From positions 1 through 64,000 of the forward strand of contig JANXSF010000073.1 in assembly GCA_025352795.1 (NCBI GenBank): a stretch of DNA of 64,000 nucleotides. The letters run 5' to 3'. The notes under the pieces were generated by a model. It saw only the letters and a program-made list of their open reading frames with translations. It ran no database searches and was not told the origin of the DNA. Positions 1 to 9,584 of the stretch are shown one piece after another. The stretch's first letter is position 1. Each line of letters begins with the position of its first letter. The DNA comes from Acidobacteriota bacterium. GTDB taxonomy: Bacteria; Acidobacteriota; Terriglobia; Bryobacterales; Bryobacteraceae. A program made the position numbers and the translations under genes.

Positions 1-509
1 TATGGAGAATAGCCTGGAAGTGCCAGATGCCGGAATGCTTGGGATCAGCCCGTAACAACCGCTGTTCCAACATCTGCAGGTTGGCTGGGTCCGTCAAAAA
101 CTCAAGCGCCATCATTGTTCCTTCTGTATTGACTCCATTAATTAAATGCAGCTCTATCCCGATTGCAGCTAAATCCCGCCACTGTTCAGTTCGTTGATAT
201 CAGTTACTTCAGCCAGGTCTATGATGAAGTTCACAGAGTCTGAATGGCGGGTCAACCATTTGTCAGAAGCCGCAGCACCGTTGTCCCAGAACCTATTCCT
301 CCGACAAGAGCCAATTGGGCTCCGCGAGTTAGTTCCACGGTATTCGCGAAAGAGACGTAGATCGGTGGTTGATCTGGATCCCGTGAATCATTAAGAGGAG
401 TCACGATTAGATCTTGGGACTCCAGGACGCTTACCGAAACCGGGTTTAGACGCTCCAAGAACGGTCGATAAATCAGCCGTCGGTCGAAGATGACTTTGTT
501 TGGGTTCAT
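1..509 (-). pseudogene. Frameshifted gene remnant, runs off the left edge
   Basis: Reading leftwards from an ATG at 509, the first frame encodes 85 residues ending at a TGA (252-254). Its last part, LALVGGIGSGTTVLRLLTNG, resembles a nucleotide-binding P-loop, but threonine stands where the catalytic lysine normally is. Protein-like sequence then continues in a second frame (about 180-260, including VNFIIDLAEVTDINELN) and again in a third frame (about 1-195, including WRDLAAIGIELHLINGV and ADPKHSGIWHFQAIL), which stays open to the window edge. Both jumps go in the same direction. The simplest reading is one gene broken by two frameshifts, either a true pseudogene or assembly errors. The family is not recognised. 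No other gene fits this stretch. Confidence 0.55.
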
Positions 510-569
510 TCGCGTCTACAAATAATTATAAGGGATTCGAGTTTCACGACTTGGAAGAAGAGTATACGG

Positions 570-603
570 AAAAAAAGGGCCAGCCCGAAGGCTGACCCTT
601 TTC
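570..603 (-). terminator. Rho-independent terminator after the TonB-receptor gene
   Basis: On the minus strand, about 20 bases after the receptor stop codon, GGGTCAGCC and GGCTGGCCC form a 9-bp stem with one G-U pair and a short loop, followed by seven T residues (plus-strand A run 570-576). The wobble pair forms only in the minus-strand transcript, which supports this orientation. Confidence 0.8.
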
Positions 604-620
604 AACTTAACCTGACTTCT

Positions 621-3600
621 TTAGAACATGAACATCAAAGTCAGATTCATCAAAGGTTGGCCGCCAAGCGACGCTGTGCGTGGGTCGTCTGTCAGCTTGC
701 CGAAGGTTGCGGGGTTGCGGAAGTCCACTGTAGTGGATGGTCCGGTAAAGTTATAGGTCTTGTATGCATTCTGCATATCCCAACGAAGCTGACCTTTCAC
801 ACGTTCGCGAATTGAGAAGTTCTTCTGTGCCGAAATCTGCGCCCATGCCAGTCGTGGTCCAGTAAGAATGTTCCGACCCGCATTGCCGATTTTGTACGCT
901 GCCGGATAAGCAAACGCACTTTGATCGATCACTGCAGGACGATTGTTCAATGTGAAGCGGTCCGGGCCGCCGTTGTTCCACAAACCGAAATCATAGACCG
1001 GCGTTCCAACCAGATCTGGTCGACGATTGCCGGCATAACCTGGCCAGTAGTTGTTCGGGCTATTGGCAAATCCAAAGTTCAACGGATTGCCCGATTCCAA
1101 AGTTTGTACCGTAGAAAGTTCCAAGCCGCCGAAAATCAAGTTGCCGATACGGCTACCCGATAGGAACTTCTTTCCTTTGCCGATGGGCAATTCATAATTG
1201 GCCGTAGCGATGAAGCGATGGTTGCGGTCAAAACCCGCACGACCTTTCTCCAAATTACGATTCTGAATCGGTGCCACTCCGCCGCCGGAGTTGTCACCAT
1301 CGGAACTATCCAGGGCCTTTGAGAATGTATAGAAGGTATTCATGTAGAAGCCCGATGACATACGCTTTTCAAGCTTGATAGTCCCCGAATGGAACGTGGA
1401 ATGACCAAAGTTGGAACGCATGCTAATGTTGCCGAATTGCGGAAAAGGTCGTAAGTTCTGCGCGTTTGCCAAAGCTGTGTTGCGTTGGGCGTCCGTTGCG
1501 GTAGACATGAAATCGACGGGGAACGTGTTCAGTTCCCAACGTTCAATCAGGCCCACGCTACCTGAACCCTGATAACTGGTCTCAATCAAATAATTGCGGC
1601 CCACTTCATGCTGAATGCTGAAGTTCCAGTTCATCACATAAGGATTCCGCAAATTCGGATCCCACAAGCTGACGTTCCGGCCACCGAAGTTAGTGCCCAG
1701 GAACGGGCTTGTGCCGTTGGCCAGGGTCACTGCGCTAGCCGGCTTAATGCCCTTGCTGATTTGATAGATTGGCGTAGGATCGCCGGTATTGGATTGTTGC
1801 GTGGAGGTGCCCACATATTCGTCGTACATGTCACGACCAGCGGGGAACTTTACGTCAACCGTATAGAAACCGAAGCCGCCGCGAAGTACCCATTTTTGTA
1901 AAGGATGCCAAGCCAGGCCAAGCCGCGGGTTGAAGTTGTTATTGTCACGCTTGTTCAGGCCAGACGTTGGATGAATCACGCCACCTTTCTTTCCGGTCAA
2001 TGGGTCGGTAGCGTTAGGATCAAATTGGCTCATCAAACCATACTTGGTGCTGAAGGGGCTTTCATTGGAATAGCGCACTCCAATGTTGGCTGTCAGGCGT
2101 GGGGTGATCTTCCAATCATCCTGGAAGTAGAAGCTGTTGATTGAGGATCGTGGCAACCAGCTTGTCAGTTCTGTACGGAATGTGGCCGAGGTAACGTAAC
2201 CACTCAAAAAGCCAGCGAAGGGGCTGCCCGTATTGGTGGCAGCAAGTCCAGTTTCCTGCAGCCCGGTTGTGGAACCCGAAAAATCGAATGCCACTGGGTT
2301 GCCCAGAGTTGCGGTATTCAGGCGGAACTTCAGAATTTCATAACCACCCTTGAACGCGTGAGTACCGCGAATCATAGATAGATCGTCACGGAAAGAAATT
2401 GTCTCATTCACAGTGCGGTTTGGCGTAGATCCACTCAGACCGTACTGCGTGCTGGGAGTGCTGCGGTCACCACTTCCGAAAGAAGGCATCAGGTCACCGT
2501 TGACATTCGGAATGCCTAACTTAGAAGCCCAATCCTGTTTGAAAGAGGGCACAATAGTTTCCGCCCAACGACGGTTGTAACCGACGCGCATATCATTCAC
2601 CAGGGAAGGGGAAATGATCCAGGTATTGCCGAAAGACATGTTCTGGTTTCTGGAAGGAGCTCTATATCCGGCTGAGCCATCAAACTCGCCGCGATCAGAA
2701 CGAATGTTCCAGGGTCGCTGCAAACCTGGCAGATATTTATTGTCTGTCCAGGAATAGTAAATTTTGTTGTTCTGCGTGAATTGGTGATCCAGCCTCAAGT
2801 TAATGTCATTGAGGAATGTGGCGGAAACTTCGTCAGCCGCATAGTTTCCTGTCGCGCCCGTGGAGTTAAAAAGGTCGGGTTTGTTGGGCTTCTGCCAAGG
2901 GTCGAAGCCAAGCACCTTAAGGGCAACCGGATCAATTCGCGCTAGGGGAATTCGATTTCCCGCAAACGGATCGCGCAGCCATTTGCCGCCCACGTTCCTG
3001 GTGGTTGCAGGATCGAAAATCATGTTCGCTCCGGGGAATGAGAAATCGCCTTGACGCATTCCAAGACTGGGCACGGCGGTATCCACCTGCGCTACTTTCT
3101 TTTCGTGTAGCCGTTGGAATCCAAAAAAGAAGAACGTTTTGTTCTTGCCGTTGTAGATTTTAGGAAACATGACTGGACCCGAAATATTCGCGTCGGGCAT
3201 CATGAAAAATACAGAAGCACCATTGGGACGATTGCTGGTTGGCTGCGACGTCTTGAACCTGTCAAAAAACAACCGATGTTGCATGGTACGGGTACGTCCG
3301 AAAAACGATCCCATTGCGTGGATTTCATTGGTTCCGCTCTTTTTCACAGCGCTGATGACGCCGCCAGCAGAGTGGCCATATTCAGCAGGAGGCAGAGTAG
3401 TGATGACTTTCACTTCGGCAACCGAGTTCAAAATGGGCTTGGTGGTTTCCGTACCGCTACCTTGATCGTTACCACTTACTCCATCTTCAAAAATTCCGAT
3501 GGCACCGGCACGTTGGCCAGCTAAGTGGTAGCTACCAAGACTGCCGCCATAAGCATATCCAGCAGTGGTCATACCAGGAACAAGGTTCAAGGTTGAATTA

Positions 3601-4049
3601 ACAAAGCGTTGATACAGAGGCAAATCATAGAGCACTTGACCTGTGACCACGGTGCCGGTGGCGGAAGTTTCTGTTTCAAGCAGTGCTGATGCACCAGTTA
3701 CTTCCACGGTTTCGGTGAGGCTGCCGACTTGCAAGGACACATCTACAGCGAGTGTGTCCCCTGTGCGAAGATCAACCGTTTCGGTTGCTTTCTTGAATCC
3801 GGTGCTTTCAAACGCAACCTTATACTGGCCAGGTTGCAAAGATAGGATTCTGTAAATACCGTCGTTGTTGGTTACGCCATTCGAGGTGAAATTGGTGGAC
3901 ACTTGAACTACAAGAATTTTTACGTTGGGCACCACAGCTCCGGTGGAGTCTGTTACGCGACCAGTTATTGTTGACGTGCCAATTTGAGCCCACATAGGCG
4001 TCAGCAGGCAGACAAGCATCGCACACAAGGCGAGTTTTGTCCTCATCAT
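621..4049 (-). CDS. TonB-dependent outer-membrane receptor with N-terminal carboxypeptidase-regulatory-like domain
   Basis: This is a large outer-membrane protein of about 1142 residues. Residues 1-22 form a signal peptide (MMRTKLALCAMLVCLLTPMW), followed by a CarboxypepD_reg-like beta-sandwich (about 25-110, with ITGRVTDSTGAVVPN and NNDGIYRILSLQPGQYKV), then a plug region (VEVTGASALLETETSATG through about 230) and a long beta-barrel ending in MFMF, the aromatic terminus typical of barrels inserted by BAM. The frame is open further upstream to 4100, but the ATG pair at 4049/4046 follows AAGGGG at a good distance and begins the signal peptide, so I start there. These OmpA/Oar-like receptors are greatly expanded in acidobacteria and are presumed to import glycans or other large substrates. 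The substrate cannot be read from the sequence. A terminator follows directly. Confidence 0.9.
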   Translation of the reverse strand: MMRTKLALCAMLVCLLTPMWAQIGTSTITGRVTDSTGAVVPNVKILVVQVSTNFTSNGVTNNDGIYRILSLQPGQYKVAFESTGFKKATETVDLRTGDTLAVDVSLQVGSLTETVEVTGASALLETETSATGTVVTGQVLYDLPLYQRFVNSTLNLVPGMTTAGYAYGGSLGSYHLAGQRAGAIGIFEDGVSGNDQGSGTETTKPILNSVAEVKVITTLPPAEYGHSAGGVISAVKKSGTNEIHAMGSFFGRTRTMQHRLFFDRFKTSQPTSNRPNGASVFFMMPDANISGPVMFPKIYNGKNKTFFFFGFQRLHEKKVAQVDTAVPSLGMRQGDFSFPGANMIFDPATTRNVGGKWLRDPFAGNRIPLARIDPVALKVLGFDPWQKPNKPDLFNSTGATGNYAADEVSATFLNDINLRLDHQFTQNNKIYYSWTDNKYLPGLQRPWNIRSDRGEFDGSAGYRAPSRNQNMSFGNTWIISPSLVNDMRVGYNRRWAETIVPSFKQDWASKLGIPNVNGDLMPSFGSGDRSTPSTQYGLSGSTPNRTVNETISFRDDLSMIRGTHAFKGGYEILKFRLNTATLGNPVAFDFSGSTTGLQETGLAATNTGSPFAGFLSGYVTSATFRTELTSWLPRSSINSFYFQDDWKITPRLTANIGVRYSNESPFSTKYGLMSQFDPNATDPLTGKKGGVIHPTSGLNKRDNNNFNPRLGLAWHPLQKWVLRGGFGFYTVDVKFPAGRDMYDEYVGTSTQQSNTGDPTPIYQISKGIKPASAVTLANGTSPFLGTNFGGRNVSLWDPNLRNPYVMNWNFSIQHEVGRNYLIETSYQGSGSVGLIERWELNTFPVDFMSTATDAQRNTALANAQNLRPFPQFGNISMRSNFGHSTFHSGTIKLEKRMSSGFYMNTFYTFSKALDSSDGDNSGGGVAPIQNRNLEKGRAGFDRNHRFIATANYELPIGKGKKFLSGSRIGNLIFGGLELSTVQTLESGNPLNFGFANSPNNYWPGYAGNRRPDLVGTPVYDFGLWNNGGPDRFTLNNRPAVIDQSAFAYPAAYKIGNAGRNILTGPRLAWAQISAQKNFSIRERVKGQLRWDMQNAYKTYNFTGPSTTVDFRNPATFGKLTDDPRTASLGGQPLMNLTLMFMF

Positions 4050-4185
4050 AATGTAATTTCCCCTTAAGGCCGGATTTCCGGCTAGCAAGGATGCTATCAC
4101 ACTGATATGCCAGCTGCAAGGGTAAGCCGTTGTTTCACGAACTTGATTCTAGCGCCTGCTTTAGCGGTTACTTTCTGGGCGTTAT

Positions 4186-5820
4186 TTACTGATAGTTCAG
4201 GACGCTCTTTGTTACACTCACCTTCCCAACCGCGTACCCAACATCCAGACCAGTGGCTGTGAATAGCTTGGGAACCGTATTTGTCCCCACCGATAACAGA
4301 CCAGTGAAGAATCCAGAATTGGTCCCACTTACTGGAAGACTGAGTAACGTAGCCGGAGGAATGGTGAACTGACCATCACTGGCCTTGGCCGTGCAGATAA
4401 ACGTTGCACTGATTGTACTGGCACCAGTGCCCGTCGCCGAATATCCAAAGATGGTCACGTTGCCCGCCGGGTCGCCGCCGGTCCAGTTAATCAACTGCCC
4501 TGCCGCGCGATTCACATTCACGATGCTATCCATGTTGGTCCACTTCAACGCTGCGGGCATGGTGACTGTTGTCTGAAATGCCCCCACGTTGGCCCCTCCC
4601 GATCCGCTGACGGTGAAGATGCCCGGCTCAAAATATAAGCTGGTTCCTGATCCCAACGGCGCACCGTAAAGACCGGCAATCGCTCTGGGTATTTGTTTGG
4701 TAGATCCTGCCCCAGCTAATGAAATATTCCCACCTGCTTCTAGCCCCAGAGGCGATACCGGCTGCCCTGGCACCGACCCGCCGGGGAACGCGGTGCAGGC
4801 ACCTACCGTGGTGGCGTTCAGTGCCGGGGCAGTGAACGGATTCGGCGATGCATTCACCTGTGCTGCTGAGTATTTAAATAAACTAACCAGGCCGCTATCG
4901 GAGGTCCCTAAAGGTCCGCTGGTGACCGTATCGAAGGAAGTGGTCCTTGACAGCAACACCCATCCCAACGAAACTCCGTCGGTAGTGAAACGCTGCACTT
5001 CGGATGCGGACGGTCCGCCTGCATCAGTGCACGTTTTAGACCCGGCAAGCGCAACCGGCATAGATGTGTAATTACTCACTACATCGTTGATCTTCAGCGT
5101 CACCGGCACTCGGCATCCGGTTACTTCAGGAACTGTGAACGCAATTTGATCGACCCCCGCGCAACAGCCGGATCGACCGCGGTAATTCACCACGGCGGGT
5201 TGTCCGCCCACCGAAACTTCAACGGGGATGCTGCTGATATCGCCGGGCAACGGGCCCCCTGCTTCATTCCCCTTTACGGCTCCTAGACCTGTTCCCCAAA
5301 TCACAGCCACATCACCGGGATTCGCTGCGTTGGTCATGCCCAGTATTTGCGAACTCCCATTGGTGATGATGCCCGGTCCGCTGCCGCCCTGGTTCGCAGC
5401 AAAAATACCGAAGCTATTGGGCACAATTTTGAACGTCGCTGGGGTGCTGGGTTTTCCGTTGTAAGTAAGGACGAGCGTCGCTGCGCCCGCAGGCGTGATC
5501 GATGGAATGATAGCGGCAATCTGCCCTGCCGATGTGTAAATCATAATAGCGGCTGTGGTGGTTGAGCCCGATGTTACTTTCACCGATGTTCCACCCAACG
5601 TAGTTGGCAACGGATAGGCACCAGCTACCTGAAGAGTGGCTGGCCCCATATTGCTGCCGAAAATAACCACCATGGATCCCGGTGCAATGGCCCCATTGGG
5701 TTGCCCTGCCAAAGCGAAGCTGGCGACATTGACGATGCCGTTTGGGGTTACTACTGGATTCTGCGCAACGGCAAGACTTGCAAATCCGACTGCGATAAGA
5801 AACTTCTGACTCTTATTCAT
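4186..5820 (-). CDS. Secreted TIGR03437-type protein
   Basis: This encodes a 544-residue exported protein. Residues 1-19 are a signal peptide (MNKSQKFLIAVGFASLAVA). Residues about 25-255 match the pattern of the TIGR03437 domain known from Solibacter: GIVNVASFALAGQPNGAIAPG, APGSMVVIFGSNMGP, then NPGDVAVIWGTGLGAV and a two-cysteine segment, SGCCAGVDQIAFTVP. The remaining 290 residues are glycine-, serine- and threonine-rich with no recognised domain and probably a beta structure. An AAGGA site precedes the ATG. The gene lies 136 bases upstream of the TonB receptor on the same strand, so joint expression is possible but not shown. TIGR03437 proteins have no established biochemical function; a surface or adhesion role is only a guess. 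Confidence 0.8.
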   Translation of the reverse strand: MNKSQKFLIAVGFASLAVAQNPVVTPNGIVNVASFALAGQPNGAIAPGSMVVIFGSNMGPATLQVAGAYPLPTTLGGTSVKVTSGSTTTAAIMIYTSAGQIAAIIPSITPAGAATLVLTYNGKPSTPATFKIVPNSFGIFAANQGGSGPGIITNGSSQILGMTNAANPGDVAVIWGTGLGAVKGNEAGGPLPGDISSIPVEVSVGGQPAVVNYRGRSGCCAGVDQIAFTVPEVTGCRVPVTLKINDVVSNYTSMPVALAGSKTCTDAGGPSASEVQRFTTDGVSLGWVLLSRTTSFDTVTSGPLGTSDSGLVSLFKYSAAQVNASPNPFTAPALNATTVGACTAFPGGSVPGQPVSPLGLEAGGNISLAGAGSTKQIPRAIAGLYGAPLGSGTSLYFEPGIFTVSGSGGANVGAFQTTVTMPAALKWTNMDSIVNVNRAAGQLINWTGGDPAGNVTIFGYSATGTGASTISATFICTAKASDGQFTIPPATLLSLPVSGTNSGFFTGLLSVGTNTVPKLFTATGLDVGYAVGKVSVTKSVLNYQ

Positions 5821-5930
5821 TGATACTTTGATCCTTACAATTTCTTAGTTGTATTGGGATGGCGAAAAGATCCGCATTACACTGCGATGGTAACAGGTCA
5901 AAGTGTTGGTGCAGTCAATCCTGAATGATC

Positions 5931-6248
5931 TTATGGACGGTGCTTCACTGAGACCACACCATGATCCACTAGGACTTCATCGTGCGGCTTCATTGGGCCA
6001 TATGGGGTCCCATTGACGGTGAGTAGCGGGCCGCGAATCACCACCGCCGCATCGTTGCAGGGAACAAAGCGGTAAGAATCCGGTTCCATCATTTTTTCCG
6101 GGGGCGGAACTGTGGTGCGGTAACAATCTGTGACAATCACGGTATGCGTTCCAACAGTGGCTTCTACCCGTCCCATCAATAGATTATTGGACCGGTTGCA
6201 GGAACCAAGGATAAGGGTCGCAACTAGAAGAGTTAGCTTTGAAGCCAT
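5931..6248 (-). CDS. Small lipoprotein of unknown function
   Basis: This encodes 105 residues. The start is a lipoprotein signal peptide (MASKLTLLVATLILGSC) with lipobox LGSC, so the mature protein should be acylated at Cys17 and anchored in the envelope. The mature part has two further cysteines (in TDCYRTT and VPCNDAAVVI), possibly a disulfide, and short beta-rich segments such as AVVIRGPLLTVNGTPYG. I recognise no family. The ribosome-binding site is weak. It stands alone between the TIGR03437 gene and the response regulator. Confidence 0.65.
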   Translation of the reverse strand: MASKLTLLVATLILGSCNRSNNLLMGRVEATVGTHTVIVTDCYRTTVPPPEKMMEPDSYRFVPCNDAAVVIRGPLLTVNGTPYGPMKPHDEVLVDHGVVSVKHRP

Positions 6249-6294
6249 ATTCTACTTTGTGAGTATGGGGCACTTTTAGTTGTAAAGTCAAGTG

Positions 6295-6942
6295 CTAAAT
6301 AATCAGCTTCCGTCGCACGGCGAATAGCACCAGTTCCGCTGTATTGTGCAAGTCCAACTTTTGCATCAGGCTGGCCCGATGAGTCTCAATGGTTGACACG
6401 GCAAGTTCCAGCAAGGTGGCGCAATCCTTGTTTGTCTTGCCTTCCGCTAACAACTGAAGAACCTGCTTTTCGCGGTCGGTCAATTGCCGATAGGGGTCCA
6501 GTGCACGGTCCGATTGGCGTCGCCGCAGGTAATCATCCAACAGCCCTTGGGCAATGGCCGGGCTAAAGAAAGTTTTTCCAGCGGCCACTGCGCGGATTGC
6601 CCGCACCAGGTCGGGCTCAGCAGAATCCTTTAACAGATAGCCTTTCACACCGGCAGTCAGTGCATCCAATACAAACTCCTCGTCGGAATACATGCTCAGC
6701 ATAATGACGCTGGTTCGCGGATTTTGCCGAACAATTTGAGCCGCTGCAGCAGTTCCGCCAAGTTGGGCCATGGCAATGTCCATGATAACGATATCGGGAT
6801 TCAGATTCTTCGCCTGAACCAGCGCTTGCAGCCCATCAGATGCTTCACCAACCACTTCAAAATCCGCTTCCTCGGCCAACAGGTAGCGCAAGCCTTTGCG
6901 GACTACGTCGTGATCATCCACCAGCAGAATCCGGATCTTCAT
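6295..6942 (-). CDS. NarL/FixJ-family response regulator
   Basis: This encodes 215 residues. The N-terminal receiver domain (about 1-122) has the acidic pocket ILLVDDHD, the phosphorylation site D55 in IVIMDIAM, and the conserved lysine in GVKGYLLKDS. The C-terminal LuxR-type helix-turn-helix (about 150-210) reads LTDREKQVLQLLAEGKTNKD with the recognition helix in AVSTIETHRASLMQKLDLHN. It is a phosphorylation-dependent transcription factor. The start overlaps the end of the kinase gene by 4 bases (ATGA), so the two are translationally coupled and form a pair. Targets are unknown. The RND efflux operon starts about 100 bases from the other end of the kinase gene, in the opposite direction, and is a plausible target. 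Confidence 0.92.
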   Translation of the reverse strand: MKIRILLVDDHDVVRKGLRYLLAEEADFEVVGEASDGLQALVQAKNLNPDIVIMDIAMAQLGGTAAAAQIVRQNPRTSVIMLSMYSDEEFVLDALTAGVKGYLLKDSAEPDLVRAIRAVAAGKTFFSPAIAQGLLDDYLRRRQSDRALDPYRQLTDREKQVLQLLAEGKTNKDCATLLELAVSTIETHRASLMQKLDLHNTAELVLFAVRRKLII

Positions 6943-8264
6943 GGTAGCGGTAACTCCACGTTTAATTGCGTTCCTCGATGCGGTCCTGATTTCATGGAAA
7001 AGTGGCCGTTCAGTTCGCGCACACGTTCTTTAATGATAGTAAGTCCAATGCCCGAACTCAGATTGAGTGCCTCTTCATTGCGACCAATCCCGTCATCGCG
7101 AAGGGTCAGTATCACCATGTGAGCCCGTCCTTCCAGGCAAATACTAACGTGCTTGGCTTGCGAATGTTTGGCGCAGTTGGTGAGTCCTTCTTGAACCACC
7201 CGATACAGGCAGGTAGCGTGCGTCTCAGGCAGGCCCTGCAAATTCCCTTCGCAAGCAAGATCTACAACCACGTCGCCACGGCGCTTAAAATGGCGCACTT
7301 GCCATTGAATTGCAGGCACCAGTCCCAGGTCCAAAACGGATGGTCGCAAGCCCACGGCGATGTCCCGCACTACCCGCATGGTTCTTTCGGCAAGTGTCTT
7401 CGCTTCAGCCAGATGATCGTCAAACCGGGGCTTTTCCTGACGTAACCGTTCCAACATGCCTAACTCCATGCGTAAACCAGTTAGTAACTGACCTACCTCA
7501 TCGTGTAACTCTCTGGACAATGCCCGGCGCTCCTCTTCTTGTATCTTGATCAACTGGGTAGATAGGTGACGCAACTCTTCCTCTTTGGCTTCGGTTTGGG
7601 CAAACAATTCGCGGGAACGGCCTTCCAGTGATGCCAGGCGCAGGGCAGTGCCTACGGCTGTTATCAGCCCTAAAATCAGGGCTGCGGCCAGTACGCGTTG
7701 TAAGTAATCCTGAAACTGGCGATGACTTTCGTCAATACGCTGATATTGGGTTCGATACCCATTTTGAATCAGAGTATCCACTTCACTGGCAATCACCAGT
7801 AACGATTGCCGACGCGGGCGTTGCTGCTCTCGCAAAAAGAAAGCGGCCCTTTCTGTGCGTTCCCGCGGTGTCCAGAGGAACACTGGCAACACCGATGCCG
7901 CATATAATTGCCACTCTGACCGAAGCTTGCCTACGGCAGGAATAGCTTCCGGTTCAAACACCTGACGCATGGTGTTTAACCCTTGCTGAATTGCGCTGTC
8001 ACCGGTGCGGAATTGGCGGGCGAAGTTCTCCCCGGCGCTTGGCGAGGAATCCAAAAGATATTCGCGCACCAGTATGCTGGCCTGGTAAACGCGATCATGC
8101 ACGTCCCGAACAATTTCCCGTTCTGTCTGATATTTTTCCTGGGCCAAGCGGATGTCTTTGGCCACCTGACCCATCCGTTGCGATGCCAGAACGCCACTGG
8201 CCAGGGTCAGCAAGAGCAATAATCCAGCACCAATTAGAGCAACCCACCACCTTCTCTCTGTCAT
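6939..8264 (-). CDS. NarX-type sensor histidine kinase
   Basis: This encodes 441 residues. Two membrane helices (about 8-27 and 189-209) enclose a periplasmic four-helix sensor region of about 160 residues that resembles CHASE3/NarX-type input domains. A short linker leads to the HisKA_3 dimerisation domain, with phospho-acceptor H254 in ALSRELHDEVGQLLTGLRME. The HATPase domain follows, with the N box VVQEGLTNCAKHSQAKH and the G box DDGIGRNEE...SGIGL. It should phosphorylate the response regulator encoded next, with which it overlaps by 4 bases. The ligand is unknown. The 102-base gap to the divergent efflux operon must contain promoters for both directions, but I could not assign -35/-10 elements confidently. 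Confidence 0.9.
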   Translation of the reverse strand: MTERRWWVALIGAGLLLLLTLASGVLASQRMGQVAKDIRLAQEKYQTEREIVRDVHDRVYQASILVREYLLDSSPSAGENFARQFRTGDSAIQQGLNTMRQVFEPEAIPAVGKLRSEWQLYAASVLPVFLWTPRERTERAAFFLREQQRPRRQSLLVIASEVDTLIQNGYRTQYQRIDESHRQFQDYLQRVLAAALILGLITAVGTALRLASLEGRSRELFAQTEAKEEELRHLSTQLIKIQEEERRALSRELHDEVGQLLTGLRMELGMLERLRQEKPRFDDHLAEAKTLAERTMRVVRDIAVGLRPSVLDLGLVPAIQWQVRHFKRRGDVVVDLACEGNLQGLPETHATCLYRVVQEGLTNCAKHSQAKHVSICLEGRAHMVILTLRDDGIGRNEEALNLSSGIGLTIIKERVRELNGHFSMKSGPHRGTQLNVELPLP

Positions 8265-8366
8265 GGCACTAACTGGCGCTTCTCCCCTATATTCCAGCCT
8301 AATCTCCAGGGAAACCTGGATGCCCGTTGGCCGGGCTGTCTGACATGCTGGAACGTAATTCTTATT

Positions 8367-9575
8367 ATGCTCAGGAAATTACAAAAAGTGGTGGTTCGTG
8401 ATTCGGGAAAAATTTCCCTGTTGGTGTCATTAGCGCTTTTCGGTTGCACCACTGCCCCCCTTGTTCCTACTGCTGAAATCATTCCGACTGTATCTGTCGT
8501 AAAGGCAACCATGGAAGACTTGGCCCAGGAAACGGAAATCACTGCTGAATTTCAACCCTCACAAGAAATCGACCTACACGCCAAGGTGGCCGGCTACTTG
8601 AAAGCAATCTACGTGGATGTAGGCGACCTGGTTCAAAAAGGGCAGTTGATTGCTGAACTGGAAATCCCCGAAACATTGGAGGAATTGGTCCATTCCAAAG
8701 CCATGGAAAAGAAGAGCGAGTTGGATGTCACACGTGCGGAAAGCGAGGTTAAGGGTGCGGAAAGCAGCTTAAAACTGCGTGAGTTGACCTATCAGCGCTT
8801 GGCCGCAGTGGCCAAAAGCAAACCGAACCTGATCGCGCAAATGGAAATTGACAGTGCGCAGGCAAGGTTCCAGGAAGGCGAGTCCCAACTGGCTTCGGCA
8901 CAAGCGGCCTTGGCGGCCATCCGGCAGCAGGTGGTGGTAGCGTCCATCGGAACAGCGCGAGTGCAAACCATGATGGGATATCAAAAGCTGTACGCGCCAT
9001 TTTCAGGGCAAATCACAAAACGCAGTGCCGACCCGGGGGTAATGGTTCAGGCTGGAACCGCTTCGCAATCGCAGGCCATTCCAGTGGTGCGGTTGTCGCA
9101 AGTAGATCACTTGAAGTTGGTGCTCCCTGTGCCGGAATCCATTGTTCCGCGTGTGAAGGTGAATACACCGGTGGAAATCCGGGTGGAAGTTTTGAAGCGT
9201 GTGTTCCAAGGGAAAGTGTCAAGAATCACGGGCAGGCTGGAAACGTCTACCCGCACAATGGATACAGAAGTGGATGTGCCGAATCCTGGTTTGGTGCTGA
9301 AGCCCGGCATGTTTGCGTACGTCCGCGTGGCCACTGAGCAACGTAATAATGTGGTGGCCGTACCGGTGCAGGCAGTTTCCATTGTAGATGGCAAAGCTTC
9401 CATTCTGGTGGTGAATAGCAATCACATTGTTGAATCCCGTGCAGTTGAATTGGGGCTTGAAACTCCTGAAAAACTTGAGATTCGTTCTGGCGTGAGGGAC
9501 GGCGAACTGCTGATTATTGGTGCCGGGAATCAAATTAAAGCTGGTGCCCACGTGCTGCCAAAGGCTGCAAAGTAA
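8367..9575 (+). CDS. RND efflux periplasmic adaptor subunit (HlyD/AcrA family), lipoprotein
   Basis: This encodes 402 residues, about the usual length for AcrA-like adaptors. A lipobox, LALFGC, puts the acylated cysteine at about residue 27, so the protein is probably tethered to the inner membrane. The biotinyl-lipoyl-like half motifs are VAGYLKAIYVDVGDLVQKGQ and YAPFSGQITKRSADPGVMV, flanking an alpha-helical hairpin of about 90 residues (EKKSELDVTRAESEVKGAES onward). Beta-barrel and membrane-proximal domains follow (PVPESIVPRVKVNTPVEI, KPGMFAYVRV). It links the pump encoded 9 bases downstream to the TolC-like channel. It is first in a three-gene operon divergent from the two-component pair. 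Confidence 0.92.
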   Translation: MLRKLQKVVVRDSGKISLLVSLALFGCTTAPLVPTAEIIPTVSVVKATMEDLAQETEITAEFQPSQEIDLHAKVAGYLKAIYVDVGDLVQKGQLIAELEIPETLEELVHSKAMEKKSELDVTRAESEVKGAESSLKLRELTYQRLAAVAKSKPNLIAQMEIDSAQARFQEGESQLASAQAALAAIRQQVVVASIGTARVQTMMGYQKLYAPFSGQITKRSADPGVMVQAGTASQSQAIPVVRLSQVDHLKLVLPVPESIVPRVKVNTPVEIRVEVLKRVFQGKVSRITGRLETSTRTMDTEVDVPNPGLVLKPGMFAYVRVATEQRNNVVAVPVQAVSIVDGKASILVVNSNHIVESRAVELGLETPEKLEIRSGVRDGELLIIGAGNQIKAGAHVLPKAAK

Positions 9576-9584
9576 AGGGCTCGT

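Noticed and set aside
194-394. 66-residue plus-strand frame near the left edge
   Set aside because: It overlaps the minus-strand remnant, which reads as protein in three successive frames; this frame has no start signal or motif.
7002-7549. Plus-strand frames antisense to the histidine kinase
   Set aside because: They mirror the HATPase domain, with no motif and no start signal.
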